Assembly (NCBI GenBank): GCA_000687655.1
Contig: JHWR01000003.1
Location: 1-64,000, forward strand
Reading direction: 5' to 3'
DNA from: Lachnospiraceae bacterium YSB2008
Lineage (GTDB): Bacteria; Bacillota; Clostridia; Lachnospirales; Lachnospiraceae
DNA length: 64,000 bases
Positions 8,825 to 17,104 of this stretch are shown in pieces. Within the stretch, counting starts at the first letter, position 1, and each line of letters starts with the position of its first letter. The position numbers and the translations under genes were made by a program. The notes under the pieces are model-generated. The model was not told where the DNA came from. It ran no database searches and worked only from the letters and a program-made list of their open reading frames with translations.

Positions 8825-9256
8825 TTAGTTTCCCCCATGTAACCACTCAACTAACCAGTCTTCAAAATCATAATTACTGTTTCCTACATATATTGAACTG
8901 TCGCTCACTATATGATAATTGTTATTTATATTTAAACCCGAACGCCCACTAGCAGGATCTACCTCACTATAATCACCGGATGGTAAATCCTCCACCAATC
9001 GAAGGTTCAACTCCTCAACTTCCGTAAATGCATTCAGTAGTTTTTCTGCCTTATCACTATGCTTTAAAATTTGTTCCTCAGCACGATATAGCTCTTCTTT
9101 TATTTCACATATCCGATTAAAAAAAATAGAGTTATCTCCAAGTTTTAGCAGGATATTGTTTAACTCACTACTAAAATCTATTAGTTTATCATATTCGACG
9201 GCATACTTACTCTTTAGTAATGCCATTTCGTCTGTATCAAAATAGAAACTATTCAT
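8825..9256 (-). CDS. Small helical T7SS effector partner
   Basis: The start is ATG 9256 with AAGGA seven bases upstream. An earlier GTG at 9298 is poorly placed. The 143-residue product is mostly helical and acidic (FDTDEMALLKSKYAVEYDKL...AEEQILKHSDKAEKLLNAF) with a polar, Ser/Asn-rich tail ending DFEDWLVEWLHGGN. No family is recognised with confidence. It sits between the last WXG100 gene and the RHS effector, 30 bases upstream of the latter. Small helical proteins in this position (Lap/WXG100-like) usually bind the N-terminus of an LXG-type effector and target it for export. That role is inferred. Confidence 0.6.
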   Translation of the reverse strand: MNSFYFDTDEMALLKSKYAVEYDKLIDFSSELNNILLKLGDNSIFFNRICEIKEELYRAEEQILKHSDKAEKLLNAFTEVEELNLRLVEDLPSGDYSEVDPASGRSGLNINNNYHIVSDSSIYVGNSNYDFEDWLVEWLHGGN

Positions 9257-9333
9257 CTGATAATCCTTTTTATCAACGTAAGTAATGAATAGGGGCACAG
9301 AAATCCGTACCCCTTATTCACCATAGATTAGCC

Positions 9334-9651
9334 TTAATTAAAAATATTCTCGGTAGATAATTCTTCAACCATTGCTTTCTGTCTGCTCTCTGCATCGTCA
9401 TATTTTGATGCTACTTCATTAAGATTAGCCACATGTTTAGCAAGAAGATCAAGGGAAGCTTCAATAGATGCAACAAGTGATGTAAACTTTGAATAATACT
9501 CCTGTCCGGATGGACTGTTCCATGCATCCTGGAGCTGATTGATTTTAGCCTGCATATCTGAAAGATATGTACTCATAAACGTCCTCTGACTATCTATTTC
9601 TGATGCCTTTGTTCTAACCTCTTCTGGTGTAACCTTAAGTATAAGTGCCAT
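9334..9651 (-). CDS. WXG100-family protein 5 of 5
   Basis: A 105-residue two-helix protein. The turn is WNSPSG, so the classical W-x-G is W-N-S here. A YxxxE-type export signal (YDDAE) follows the second helix. The C-terminus ends LSTENIFN, echoing LSTDNIF in the protein at 10348. WXG100 proteins form four-helix-bundle dimers and leave the cell through the EssC motor, alone or as carriers of effectors. It is the last WXG100 gene before the effector pair. Confidence 0.88.
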   Translation of the reverse strand: MALILKVTPEEVRTKASEIDSQRTFMSTYLSDMQAKINQLQDAWNSPSGQEYYSKFTSLVASIEASLDLLAKHVANLNEVASKYDDAESRQKAMVEELSTENIFN

Positions 9652-9690
9652 AATTGTAATCTCCTTTTCTCTATATTCAAAATCTTATAT

Positions 9691-9981
9691 CTATCTCTGT
9701 ACTATAGTTGTTGCTTCTTCTTCTGCAGCTATATAATTACTTGCTGCTGTCTTGATAGCCGTTGCATATTCAGACATTACTGTAGAAAGCTGATTAAACT
9801 TTGTCCTGTCCTCACCAAAACGTGCATTAAATGCATTATTTGCATCACCATCCCACATTACATCCATTTCTGCTGATAATTCATAAATCTTATTAACAGC
9901 CTGACCCCACTCATCAATTTTCTCTTCTACTCCATTTGCTAAAGTAATCATTGTTTCCGGTGTTACTAATGTTTGTGCCAT
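9691..9981 (-). CDS. WXG100-family protein 4 of 5
   Basis: A 96-residue protein with the canonical turn motif as WDG (VMWDGDANNAF) and a C-terminal YIAAEEE export-type signal. Two amphipathic helices flank the turn. It follows the WXG100 gene at 10042 after 60 bases and has its own ribosome site (GAGAGG). It is the most EsxA-like of the five by length and motif. Expected role: secreted dimer or core substrate of the T7SS. Confidence 0.92.
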   Translation of the reverse strand: MAQTLVTPETMITLANGVEEKIDEWGQAVNKIYELSAEMDVMWDGDANNAFNARFGEDRTKFNQLSTVMSEYATAIKTAASNYIAAEEEATTIVQR

Positions 9982-10041
9982 AATTATCCTCTCCTTTTCT
10001 TTAATTATTTTGATTATGGTTCTATATTTAACTAGTAAAAA

Positions 10042-10332
10042 CTAGTTGTTTACTTTTTGTGTCAATTCTTTTTCCAGTCTCTTCATCTCTGTTGTATAGT
10101 TCTTTATAGATGTATAAAGCGAATCAAGCTGATCTGCAATCTTCCTTAACCGTACAGATGTATCTTCTACTTCCGCCGCATAATTTGTAGATGACTTCCC
10201 TTGCCAAGCCACTCCAACATTATCAGCTATACCTGTTACAGCAGTAGCACTTTCTCTTACTCTTCCAGCAAGGCTTTGCGTTTTTATCGCAGCACTTTCC
10301 AACAAGTCAAAATCTATATCTATCATCATCAT
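10042..10332 (-). CDS. WXG100-family protein 3 of 5
   Basis: A 96-residue protein with a canonical WQG turn (VAWQGKSSTNY) and a Y-x-x-E-M segment (YTTEMKRLEKEL) near the C-terminus. It is predicted to be a helix-turn-helix hairpin without a signal peptide. The start lies in a run of three ATGs just after a ribosome site, so the exact first residue is uncertain by one or two codons. It is the middle gene of the five-gene WXG100 run. Confidence 0.9.
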   Translation of the reverse strand: MMMIDIDFDLLESAAIKTQSLAGRVRESATAVTGIADNVGVAWQGKSSTNYAAEVEDTSVRLRKIADQLDSLYTSIKNYTTEMKRLEKELTQKVNN

Positions 10333-10347
10333 AGCAACTATCTCCTA

Positions 10348-10671
10348 TTAAAAAATATTATCTGTCGACAACGAATCAACAATCCCGGTATTGGATTCTT
10401 CATTTTCACTGTAGATTCCTATAACCTGTGACAATGTAGTTTTAGCAGTATTAACACTCTCTTTCACGTCGTCAATTCTTTTCATAGTTTCTATATTTCT
10501 TGTTTTAAACTCTTCACTAGCATTTCCGACCCAATAAGTATCAGCATAGTCATTTATTCTCTTCAAAGTCTTACTTATACCTGATAAATCCGTACAGATT
10601 GCCAATAACTGAGATTCTTTTGATCTGAGAACTTCAAGATCATACATAAAAGTCTCTGTTACTCCCATCAT
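10348..10671 (-). CDS. WXG100-family protein 2 of 5
   Basis: A 107-residue protein with a WVG turn (DTYWVGNASEEF), a YSENEE export-type signal and the C-terminal motif LSTDNIF. GGAGG is placed five bases before the ATG and sits in the end of the upstream gene, seven bases away. The WVG and Y-E signals support WXG100 membership. The C-terminal tail shared with the protein at 9334 suggests the two may be related partners. Confidence 0.88.
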   Translation of the reverse strand: MMGVTETFMYDLEVLRSKESQLLAICTDLSGISKTLKRINDYADTYWVGNASEEFKTRNIETMKRIDDVKESVNTAKTTLSQVIGIYSENEESNTGIVDSLSTDNIF

Positions 10672-10678
10672 TCCCTCC

Positions 10679-10996
10679 TTATCTCAATATCTGTGTACTT
10701 AACAGATTTACACGATTTTGAACTTCCGTCTCACCATTACTATAATACTGTGAAACTTTTCTTAACTTATCTATTGTTTCTGTTAATCTGTCTATAACAA
10801 ACTTAATATCTCTAGCATCTACATCTACAGTACTTGTATAACCTGTTCCTGCTATACTCTGCCAGGACCCTTCAATCTCCTGCTTAAACTTCTCTATATT
10901 CTTAGAATCTGTTTCAAGCTTTTCCTTCTCATTGCTTAGCTTTGTAATCATTCTTGACAACTCAGCTACATCCCACCGATATACTCCGGATCTCAT
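10679..10996 (-). CDS. WXG100-family protein 1 of 5 (first gene of operon)
   Basis: A 105-residue helical protein with a divergent turn (GSWQSIAGTGY, W-x-S instead of W-x-G) and a C-terminal YYSNGETEV followed by LLSTQILR. AAGGAG precedes the start. It opens the downstream T7SS transcription unit. The shared 21-bp direct-repeat operator ends 67 bases upstream, and a -10-like TAGTAT lies at 11030-11035. Membership is inferred from size, helix-turn-helix layout and position among clearer WXG100 genes. Confidence 0.85.
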   Translation of the reverse strand: MRSGVYRWDVAELSRMITKLSNEKEKLETDSKNIEKFKQEIEGSWQSIAGTGYTSTVDVDARDIKFVIDRLTETIDKLRKVSQYYSNGETEVQNRVNLLSTQILR

Positions 10997-11029
10997 TTAA
11001 CCATCTCCTTCCTGTCTCTCACTGTGTTC

Positions 11030-11101
11030 ATACTACAACATATTAATTTAATTATTTTCCAAACTGATAAAATGCATTATTTTTTCTATAAAATGCATTT
11101 T
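11030..11101 (-). promoter_or_regulatory. Promoter and 21-bp direct-repeat operator A of the T7SS WXG100/effector operon
   Basis: AAAATGCATT occurs twice with exactly 21 bases from one TGC to the next (11074 and 11095), starting at ACTGATAAAATGCATT (11063). Downstream on the minus strand are a weak -35 and TAGTAT at 11030-11035 as -10, then the first WXG100 ATG at 10996. The same block, with the same 21-base period and a start-codon distance differing by one base, lies upstream of the 29503 operon. On the minus strand the promoter-proximal copy runs into ATCAGTTTGG, a match to the 9-base LytTR site consensus. Binding by the LytTR protein at 11777 is inferred. Confidence 0.7.
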
Positions 11102-11364
11102 TATACCAAAATCAGTTTGTCTCCGCCCATTATTCCTGACTGGCTGACCGTATATTCTTTATTAAGAATATCCCCTGAAGTAGATACAACAAGAATAAGG
11201 TTTTCCTTTGACTTCTCATCATAAAGCCCATCGTTGTTTTCATATATCATGATATCTTCAGCCAGCTTTTTAATGACATCCTTTATAAGCCCCTTTTTAG
11301 GAAGCCAGAACTCATATTTCTTTATGGTTGCAACACTTATAATTTCAACTAAAACATCATTCAT
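11101..11364 (-). CDS. yukD: YukD/EsaB-family ubiquitin-like T7SS protein
   Basis: An 87-residue single-domain protein: beta strand (DVLVEIISVATIKKYEFWLP), a helix (IKDVIKKLAEDIMIYE), then strands ending IMGGDKLILV. This layout and the late GGDxLxL turn are typical of the WXG100-associated ubiquitin-like YukD family. In Firmicutes T7SS loci YukD/EsaB is a small cytoplasmic component needed for secretion and is not conjugated like ubiquitin. It is the last gene of the upstream unit, and operator A begins at its stop codon. Confidence 0.85.
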   Translation of the reverse strand: MNDVLVEIISVATIKKYEFWLPKKGLIKDVIKKLAEDIMIYENNDGLYDEKSKENLILVVSTSGDILNKEYTVSQSGIMGGDKLILV

Positions 11365-11399
11365 ATCAGTTTCCTCACCGATCAGGTTTTCTTTTCATC

Positions 11400-11780
11400 T
11401 CAGATCAAAAGATCCGTTCCATAATCCTCAACGACCTCTTCAATCCCTTTGTATGGAATCATTTTTACTATCGCCGTATTACGCACATCTTCTTCAAGTA
11501 CAACAGTTATACTTCCGACCGCTGCAATTACATGGTCCTTTCCACATATATATTCCGCGGCAGCTATTTCATTCACCAACGCCACAAACATCTTATCTAC
11601 TGAAATGTCTGTATTATTGACTCTGTATATAAGATTCTTTGATATAAGACTCTCCTCTGCTGCTTCAAACTCATCCTGTTTTAGTTCTGCAACATCAAAG
11701 AGCTCACATTTGAAATCCGTATGTCCCGTGAGATAAAACAATGTCTTTAATTCACTTTTTGTAAAAATGTATTTAATCAT
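11400..11780 (-). CDS. Unknown T7SS-locus protein
   Basis: A 126-residue soluble, acidic protein starting MIKYIFTKSELKTLFYLTG. I do not recognise a family with confidence. The opening (a short strand, then an S-E-L helix) loosely recalls EspG-type ESX chaperones, but at 126 residues it is far shorter than them. It overlaps the LytTR gene by four bases (ATGA type) and is 35 bases upstream of yukD, so it is co-translated with the secretion and regulatory genes. A chaperone or adaptor role is possible but unproven. Confidence 0.55.
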   Translation of the reverse strand: MIKYIFTKSELKTLFYLTGHTDFKCELFDVAELKQDEFEAAEESLISKNLIYRVNNTDISVDKMFVALVNEIAAAEYICGKDHVIAAVGSITVVLEEDVRNTAIVKMIPYKGIEEVVEDYGTDLLI

Positions 11781-12490
11781 ATTTCTCCGGTCTGTATATA
11801 CTCTTCAACATCCTTCTTATAACCACGAGAAATGTATGCCACTGCGCCATCTCTGAATGACAGCCACATTTCCTTGAAATCAATATTCTTGACATTATTC
11901 ATGTTAACCAGAAAGCTTTTATGCGTTCTAAGAAAATAATCCGGAAGAAAAGTTTTAATATTATCAAAACTGTCGTAATACTCATATTCCTGATTTGCTG
12001 TCCTGAGTATCATCTTCTTGTTTGCCGCTTCAAAATAGTCAATGTTTGATATATCCACACTGTATATACGACTCTTTATCTTAAATCTGAAGCAGGCTGA
12101 TTCTCCGGTTATGCTTTCGTATTCTTCGCACACACTCTTAATTATCCGCGTTACCTCATCTCTTTCAGCCGGTAAAAGCAGATAACCGGATGGCCTCATA
12201 TTCGTTGAAATGGTATCAAGAATTTTCTTCATATTATCTGCCATGAGTATCAGATAACTTCCTTTAGCTGACTGCTGAAGTCTTTCTATCATTAAATCGG
12301 TTATCTCACTGCAATCAAGGAAATATACTGCAGATAATTCATAATCATTTACCTTCTCTATCAGTTCATCACTGCTGGAAAAGTTATAAATCTCGCTGTC
12401 ATAGTTTTTATTGATGTAATACTCCGCACACCCATTAACTATCTTTACACGATCCTTTTCATTTTCCTCACAGATAAATACATCTATCAT
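11777..12490 (-). CDS. LytTR-family transcription regulator with degenerate receiver
   Basis: A 237-residue protein. Residues 1-120 have a receiver-like fold (DVFICEENEKD; AVYFLDCSE with a possible phospho-Asp; SGYLLLP where receivers have K-P). The acidic pocket reads C-E-E and the conserved Lys is missing. Residues about 130-235 are a LytTR DNA-binding domain (FKIKSRIYSVDISNIDYFEA; FLRTHKSFLVNMNNV; ISRGYKKDVEEYI). LytTR proteins bind two short direct repeats about 21 bases apart, and exactly such repeats precede both T7SS operons. No histidine kinase is encoded nearby. It overlaps both neighbours by four bases. Control of this locus is a well-founded inference. Confidence 0.85.
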   Translation of the reverse strand: MIDVFICEENEKDRVKIVNGCAEYYINKNYDSEIYNFSSSDELIEKVNDYELSAVYFLDCSEITDLMIERLQQSAKGSYLILMADNMKKILDTISTNMRPSGYLLLPAERDEVTRIIKSVCEEYESITGESACFRFKIKSRIYSVDISNIDYFEAANKKMILRTANQEYEYYDSFDNIKTFLPDYFLRTHKSFLVNMNNVKNIDFKEMWLSFRDGAVAYISRGYKKDVEEYIQTGEI

Positions 12491-15400
12491 TTTTTATTCT
12501 CCGGTACATACACCTTGACTGCTTTGTTCTCAAGAATTGTGAAGCCTACATTATCAGGCTGCTTCTTGACCTGCTGATTAAGCGGGAGGTCGAAGGTAAA
12601 CAGTTTTTGTGAATTCAGGAGTCCGCCCATACAGATTCCGGTCTTATATTCAAACATAGTCTTAACTAGTTTCTGACTAAGTGTTCTGACAGGCATCTCA
12701 CCGGCTACGCCATTAATAAACTGTATTCCGAGTTTTGACCCCTGCTTTGCAAACAGTTCAAAGATTGGGAATATCCTTTCCTCATTATCCTCGTCATATG
12801 TGATTTCCACACATTCAACCAGGTCATCAATAACGATGATTTTTCTTCCAAACTCTTCTACTATCTGCTTTGTTATGTTCTCTGCTCCGGAAGCTACGAG
12901 TTCCTTTCTTCTGTCACTTCTCTTTTTAAACTCGTCTCTCAGCATGATCAGAAGCTTATGCAATCCTTCGTAGCCTTCATAAACAGAAACATTATCGCCC
13001 TCTGCAAGAGATGCCATGCTCACATCATTGTTGACAAGGATTATATCTGTATTCAGTCTTTCGGCTGCGGTCATGATATTGCTGAGCACATTAAATACCT
13101 GTAGTCTGCTGGTTCCCCATACTGTATAACAATATGTGTTTTCATCATTTATACTGAGAATCTCTATCTTTTCAATGTCGTAACCAACAGGTATCTCTCC
13201 GCTCTCAATAATCTCATATGCCTGATTATCAAGAATCTCCTCGTATGTGCTATCCTGAGGAAGAATAGGAATTCTCTTTGCCTTACCACCTGTGTAGTTA
13301 CTCCTGTACATTGCGAAGTAACTCTTAAGATATGCATTTCTGTCAGCTTCTGTATATCCTTCAGCAGGAAGTGCTGTCTGGAATTCAAGGACTTCATCAA
13401 GCATAACAAGTCCTCGTCCCGGCATAGACGAAGGTATAAATCCCGGTGTCCTGCCCAATATATCCAGATAATCAGCCTTCTCTACAAGTCTGAGCGGTAT
13501 CATACATGTGAAGTTCTGTCTCAGCTTGTAGCGAATATCTGATGCTCTGTTAGCTGTTACGATAAACTGAATACCATATCTGCTGCCATCTCTTGTCAGC
13601 TTCAGTATCGCCTCTTCCTGATTCTGATACTCAGCCAGGAGGTCATAAATGTTATCAATAACAAATACCATGCAAGGAAGAGCCTTGTCCGGATTCGCCT
13701 CATTGTACTCTATGTATCCACCTATTCCACTCTTCTGAAAAAGTGCAGTTCTTCTTGCAATCTCATCAAATGCAAACTGAAGAGTACGGGCAACTCCCTC
13801 TGCCTCTTCAGGGTAGAATACATCACCAACGTGTGGAAGCTCACTAAATGACTTAAGTGTCCTACTTGAAAAGTCAAGTATGTAGAACTGAACCTGCTCA
13901 GCAGAATAATACATAACAAGCGACATAATGATGGTCTTGATCATTGTTGTCTTTCCGCTGCTGTTGATACCTACAATAAGCATATTCGCTATAGTATTGA
14001 GGTCTATCACAAGAGGTTTAATATTCTGTTTTTCAGGTTCATCTACAAGACCTATAACTGCATTTAGACCGTATGTATAATCAATGTAATAATTACTAAA
14101 GATGTCATTTAAGAAAATCTTATCTGAAAGAGCTGGAAGCCATAACGGTCTTGTCTTTGCATAACCATATTTCTCACACATTTCTGTGATATATCTAATA
14201 CTTGCCTCGAGCTGGGATTCTTTAGGCCCTTCATCTTCACCTTTATTCTTGGACTGTTTTACAATGAGTGAATGACCATCTATTCCTATCATATCCAAAG
14301 TATCTGCAGTACTGCTTTCATCTAGCTTAGGATTATACTCAGCTCCGGAATATCCCGACTGGAACATTTCAAATATCTCATCATTTCCTATCTGCAGATA
14401 TGCCCGTCCAGTCTGAGTAAGATATGCAGCTTCAGGTCTTTTCAGCATTCCCTGACTATCCTGCTTATCCTGAACTCTAAGACAAATCTTAAATCTTGAG
14501 TTACTCCATATTTCATCATCAACAACACCGGCAGGCTTCTGTGTAGCCAGTATGAGGTGAATACCAAGACTTCGTCCTACACGTGCTGTTGAAACAAGTT
14601 CCTTGATGAATTCAGGCTGTTCTTTTTTCAGTTCGGCAAACTCGTCCGAAATGATTATGAGATGCGGGAGTGGTTCCTCCGCCTTGTGTTCACGATAAAG
14701 CCTCATATAAAGATCTATATGATTGACTTTGTATTTGTTGAACATAGCCTGTCTTCTCTTAATCTCACTTCGAATTGATATAAGAGCTCTTCGCATCTGG
14801 TTCGGATCAACTGATTCTCCATCTTCATTGTCTCCTGTACCAAGGTTTGTTATGGCACCTGCTACATGCGGAAGTCCGAGGAATACATTTGCCATTCCAC
14901 CACCCTTATAGTCGATGAGGATAAATGCAACTTCATCCGGTGAATAATTCATAATAAGAGAGAGTATAAATGTCTGTATCGTCTCACTTTTACCGGAACC
15001 GGTTGTACCTGCAACCAGTCCGTGAGGTCCATATTTTTTCTCATGAATATCAAGATAAAGCGGTTTTCCTCCGGCCTGTACACCTACGAATGAAGGAAGA
15101 CCCTCGTAAGAACGATTCTGCTTATAATTCTTGATAAGATCCCATTCTTCGATCCTCTTGATACCTATCATGTCAAAGTATTCAATGCTGTCAGGAATCT
15201 GTCCCTCTAACATTTCGCTTACACTGTATCCGCTCATGTATCTTGCAAAGTTTTCTGCTTCTGTAATGGAAATATCATCAAATCTGATATCTCTTGTGAC
15301 ATCATAAGCTTCATTAAGTATGTATATTCCGTTATAATTAGAGCTTCTTTCTACTATGAGATTACACTCGTTCGGCAGATAATTGACGGTTCCGTAAAGA

Positions 15401-17103
15401 AGAACAAATGTAAAGCCATAATCAACTCCCGACGTAAGATATTTATAGATCGCTTCATTTTCGAAGAAGGATTTATTAGTACAAAATACTATGTATCTGT
15501 CATTAAACTTAACCTTGTCGCTCTCTTCCCTTAACTTCTCATCACGAAGACGGAGCTCATTTGTAAGTGCATAGATAGTATTCTGTATTGAAGAATTGTC
15601 ATTCCCAACGAATCTGTTCTTCTTATCATTACTGAATACATGAGGAAGCCATCTAACCCACTCAAGATCAAAGTGGTCATCAAAAAGGAATGACATCTTT
15701 ACATCGGTATAAGAATGCAGTGCCGCAATCTGAATGACCATATTACGTGTAAGTGCATCTATATCCTTATAGTTACCTATAACACCAATAATCTTATGTT
15801 CCGCCAGATTAAGAGTCTTTACAGTATCCGGAACATATTCATATTTCTGTGATACCTGCTGAGGAAGCTCAGTTAAAGAATCCTGCTCAACGGAGAACTT
15901 CTGCTTTGGTGCCTTAACGGTTACAGGTGACTTTATATATCCCTCACCAAGTCTTATAGTAAGAAAATCTTCGTGGTTAATATTTCTGTCCCACAAGGTA
16001 ATGTTATTGGCAGGGATGGTCCTTGCAAGCTCGGTAGAACTCTTGTACTTTTTCTGAAGAACAGCCCTGTTATGCTCCATCTTACCGTTAAGGTACTCAT
16101 CGTTCTGACTTATATAAATTGAATAAGCATTTACTCTGTTGGTTTCATTTTCCGCGCGTGACTTCTTATCATATCTGGTTCGAAGGACTGACCACATAAC
16201 TCCAAGAAGTGCAAACATTACAACCGATACGAGCATTCCGACATACATTCCGCCGCCACGTCCGCTGCTTCTTTGAACAAGTGAATTCACAAGCACTGTC
16301 ATAAGTATAGGGAGCGGCATAGTCATTGCAGGTCCGAGTGTAAGCCAAAGCGGAGTCTTTCTATCCTTTTCCTTCTGAGGCGGTGCTTCTATCTCTACCT
16401 CTGATTCGTCGAGCGGCTCTATAAATCGAGGAGCTCTCGAGAACACACTTACATCCTTATACACTCTTGTATCAGCTGCTTTATCAGCATCAAACGGCTT
16501 TAAATGAATATCTATATCTTCAACTCGGTTTATCGCAATGAACTGGCCGAGGAAGATAATCTTATACCCAACTATATATAATGAATCGCCGACTTTAAGA
16601 TTCTCACGTCCGGTTATTCTTTTTGAGTTAAGAAATGTACCATTCCTACTCATGTCATCTATAACCCAGCCGCTTTGCAGCTTCGTAAGAACAGCATGAG
16701 CATGACTGATAAAGGACTGCCTTATACATATGGATGAATTAGGAGCCGAACCTATAGTAATGGCCCCAAGTCCTGAGATATCATACTTCTCATAGCTGGT
16801 CATTCCATCACTTATAAGGTGGGCTACACAGGTAAGTCTCTTCCCTGAAGAACGGACCTTTATATTGAACATAACTCCATTCTTTATAGGAACCCTGTCC
16901 TGAACCATATGATCTATACTAAGACGCATATACTCATTTGTTTTGATAAACCACTCGCCATCCCATACTTCATATGAAAAGATGAGATCCGGAACTGCAA
17001 GTTCATCCTGAAGGTCTATCGTTCCCTGTCTGTTATCTTCACCGGGAAGCATATACTCAAGTATTTGATTCTCTTCATTTATATATAAAATATACTTATT
17101 CAT
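12487..17103 (-). CDS. essC: T7SS motor ATPase EssC (FHA - TM - FtsK/SpoIIIE x3)
   Basis: A 1538-residue protein. Residues 1-95 are a first FHA-like/EssC-N domain. Residues 112-190 are a clear FHA domain (ITIGSAPNSSI, SHAHAVL, DDMSRNGTFLNSKRI) that reads phosphothreonine. Two membrane segments follow at about 252-275 and 286-307. Three RecA-like domains come next. D1 has Walker A GTTGSGKSE at about 700 and Walker B LIDYKGGG. D2 has GINSSGKTT at about 1046. D3 is degenerate (WGTSRLQ near 1329). This is the membrane-bound motor that drives WXG100 substrates out. Length fits Firmicutes EssC (about 1480). It starts one base after the kinase-TPR stop and overlaps the LytTR start. The intact FHA beside kinases suggests phospho-control. 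Confidence 0.95.
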   Translation of the reverse strand: MNKYILYINEENQILEYMLPGEDNRQGTIDLQDELAVPDLIFSYEVWDGEWFIKTNEYMRLSIDHMVQDRVPIKNGVMFNIKVRSSGKRLTCVAHLISDGMTSYEKYDISGLGAITIGSAPNSSICIRQSFISHAHAVLTKLQSGWVIDDMSRNGTFLNSKRITGRENLKVGDSLYIVGYKIIFLGQFIAINRVEDIDIHLKPFDADKAADTRVYKDVSVFSRAPRFIEPLDESEVEIEAPPQKEKDRKTPLWLTLGPAMTMPLPILMTVLVNSLVQRSSGRGGGMYVGMLVSVVMFALLGVMWSVLRTRYDKKSRAENETNRVNAYSIYISQNDEYLNGKMEHNRAVLQKKYKSSTELARTIPANNITLWDRNINHEDFLTIRLGEGYIKSPVTVKAPKQKFSVEQDSLTELPQQVSQKYEYVPDTVKTLNLAEHKIIGVIGNYKDIDALTRNMVIQIAALHSYTDVKMSFLFDDHFDLEWVRWLPHVFSNDKKNRFVGNDNSSIQNTIYALTNELRLRDEKLREESDKVKFNDRYIVFCTNKSFFENEAIYKYLTSGVDYGFTFVLLYGTVNYLPNECNLIVERSSNYNGIYILNEAYDVTRDIRFDDISITEAENFARYMSGYSVSEMLEGQIPDSIEYFDMIGIKRIEEWDLIKNYKQNRSYEGLPSFVGVQAGGKPLYLDIHEKKYGPHGLVAGTTGSGKSETIQTFILSLIMNYSPDEVAFILIDYKGGGMANVFLGLPHVAGAITNLGTGDNEDGESVDPNQMRRALISIRSEIKRRQAMFNKYKVNHIDLYMRLYREHKAEEPLPHLIIISDEFAELKKEQPEFIKELVSTARVGRSLGIHLILATQKPAGVVDDEIWSNSRFKICLRVQDKQDSQGMLKRPEAAYLTQTGRAYLQIGNDEIFEMFQSGYSGAEYNPKLDESSTADTLDMIGIDGHSLIVKQSKNKGEDEGPKESQLEASIRYITEMCEKYGYAKTRPLWLPALSDKIFLNDIFSNYYIDYTYGLNAVIGLVDEPEKQNIKPLVIDLNTIANMLIVGINSSGKTTMIKTIIMSLVMYYSAEQVQFYILDFSSRTLKSFSELPHVGDVFYPEEAEGVARTLQFAFDEIARRTALFQKSGIGGYIEYNEANPDKALPCMVFVIDNIYDLLAEYQNQEEAILKLTRDGSRYGIQFIVTANRASDIRYKLRQNFTCMIPLRLVEKADYLDILGRTPGFIPSSMPGRGLVMLDEVLEFQTALPAEGYTEADRNAYLKSYFAMYRSNYTGGKAKRIPILPQDSTYEEILDNQAYEIIESGEIPVGYDIEKIEILSINDENTYCYTVWGTSRLQVFNVLSNIMTAAERLNTDIILVNNDVSMASLAEGDNVSVYEGYEGLHKLLIMLRDEFKKRSDRRKELVASGAENITKQIVEEFGRKIIVIDDLVECVEITYDEDNEERIFPIFELFAKQGSKLGIQFINGVAGEMPVRTLSQKLVKTMFEYKTGICMGGLLNSQKLFTFDLPLNQQVKKQPDNVGFTILENKAVKVYVPENKK

Positions 17104-17104
17104 C

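Noticed and set aside
11400-11780. EspG-family chaperone
   Set aside because: The opening looks somewhat similar but the protein is far too short and no other EspG feature is visible.
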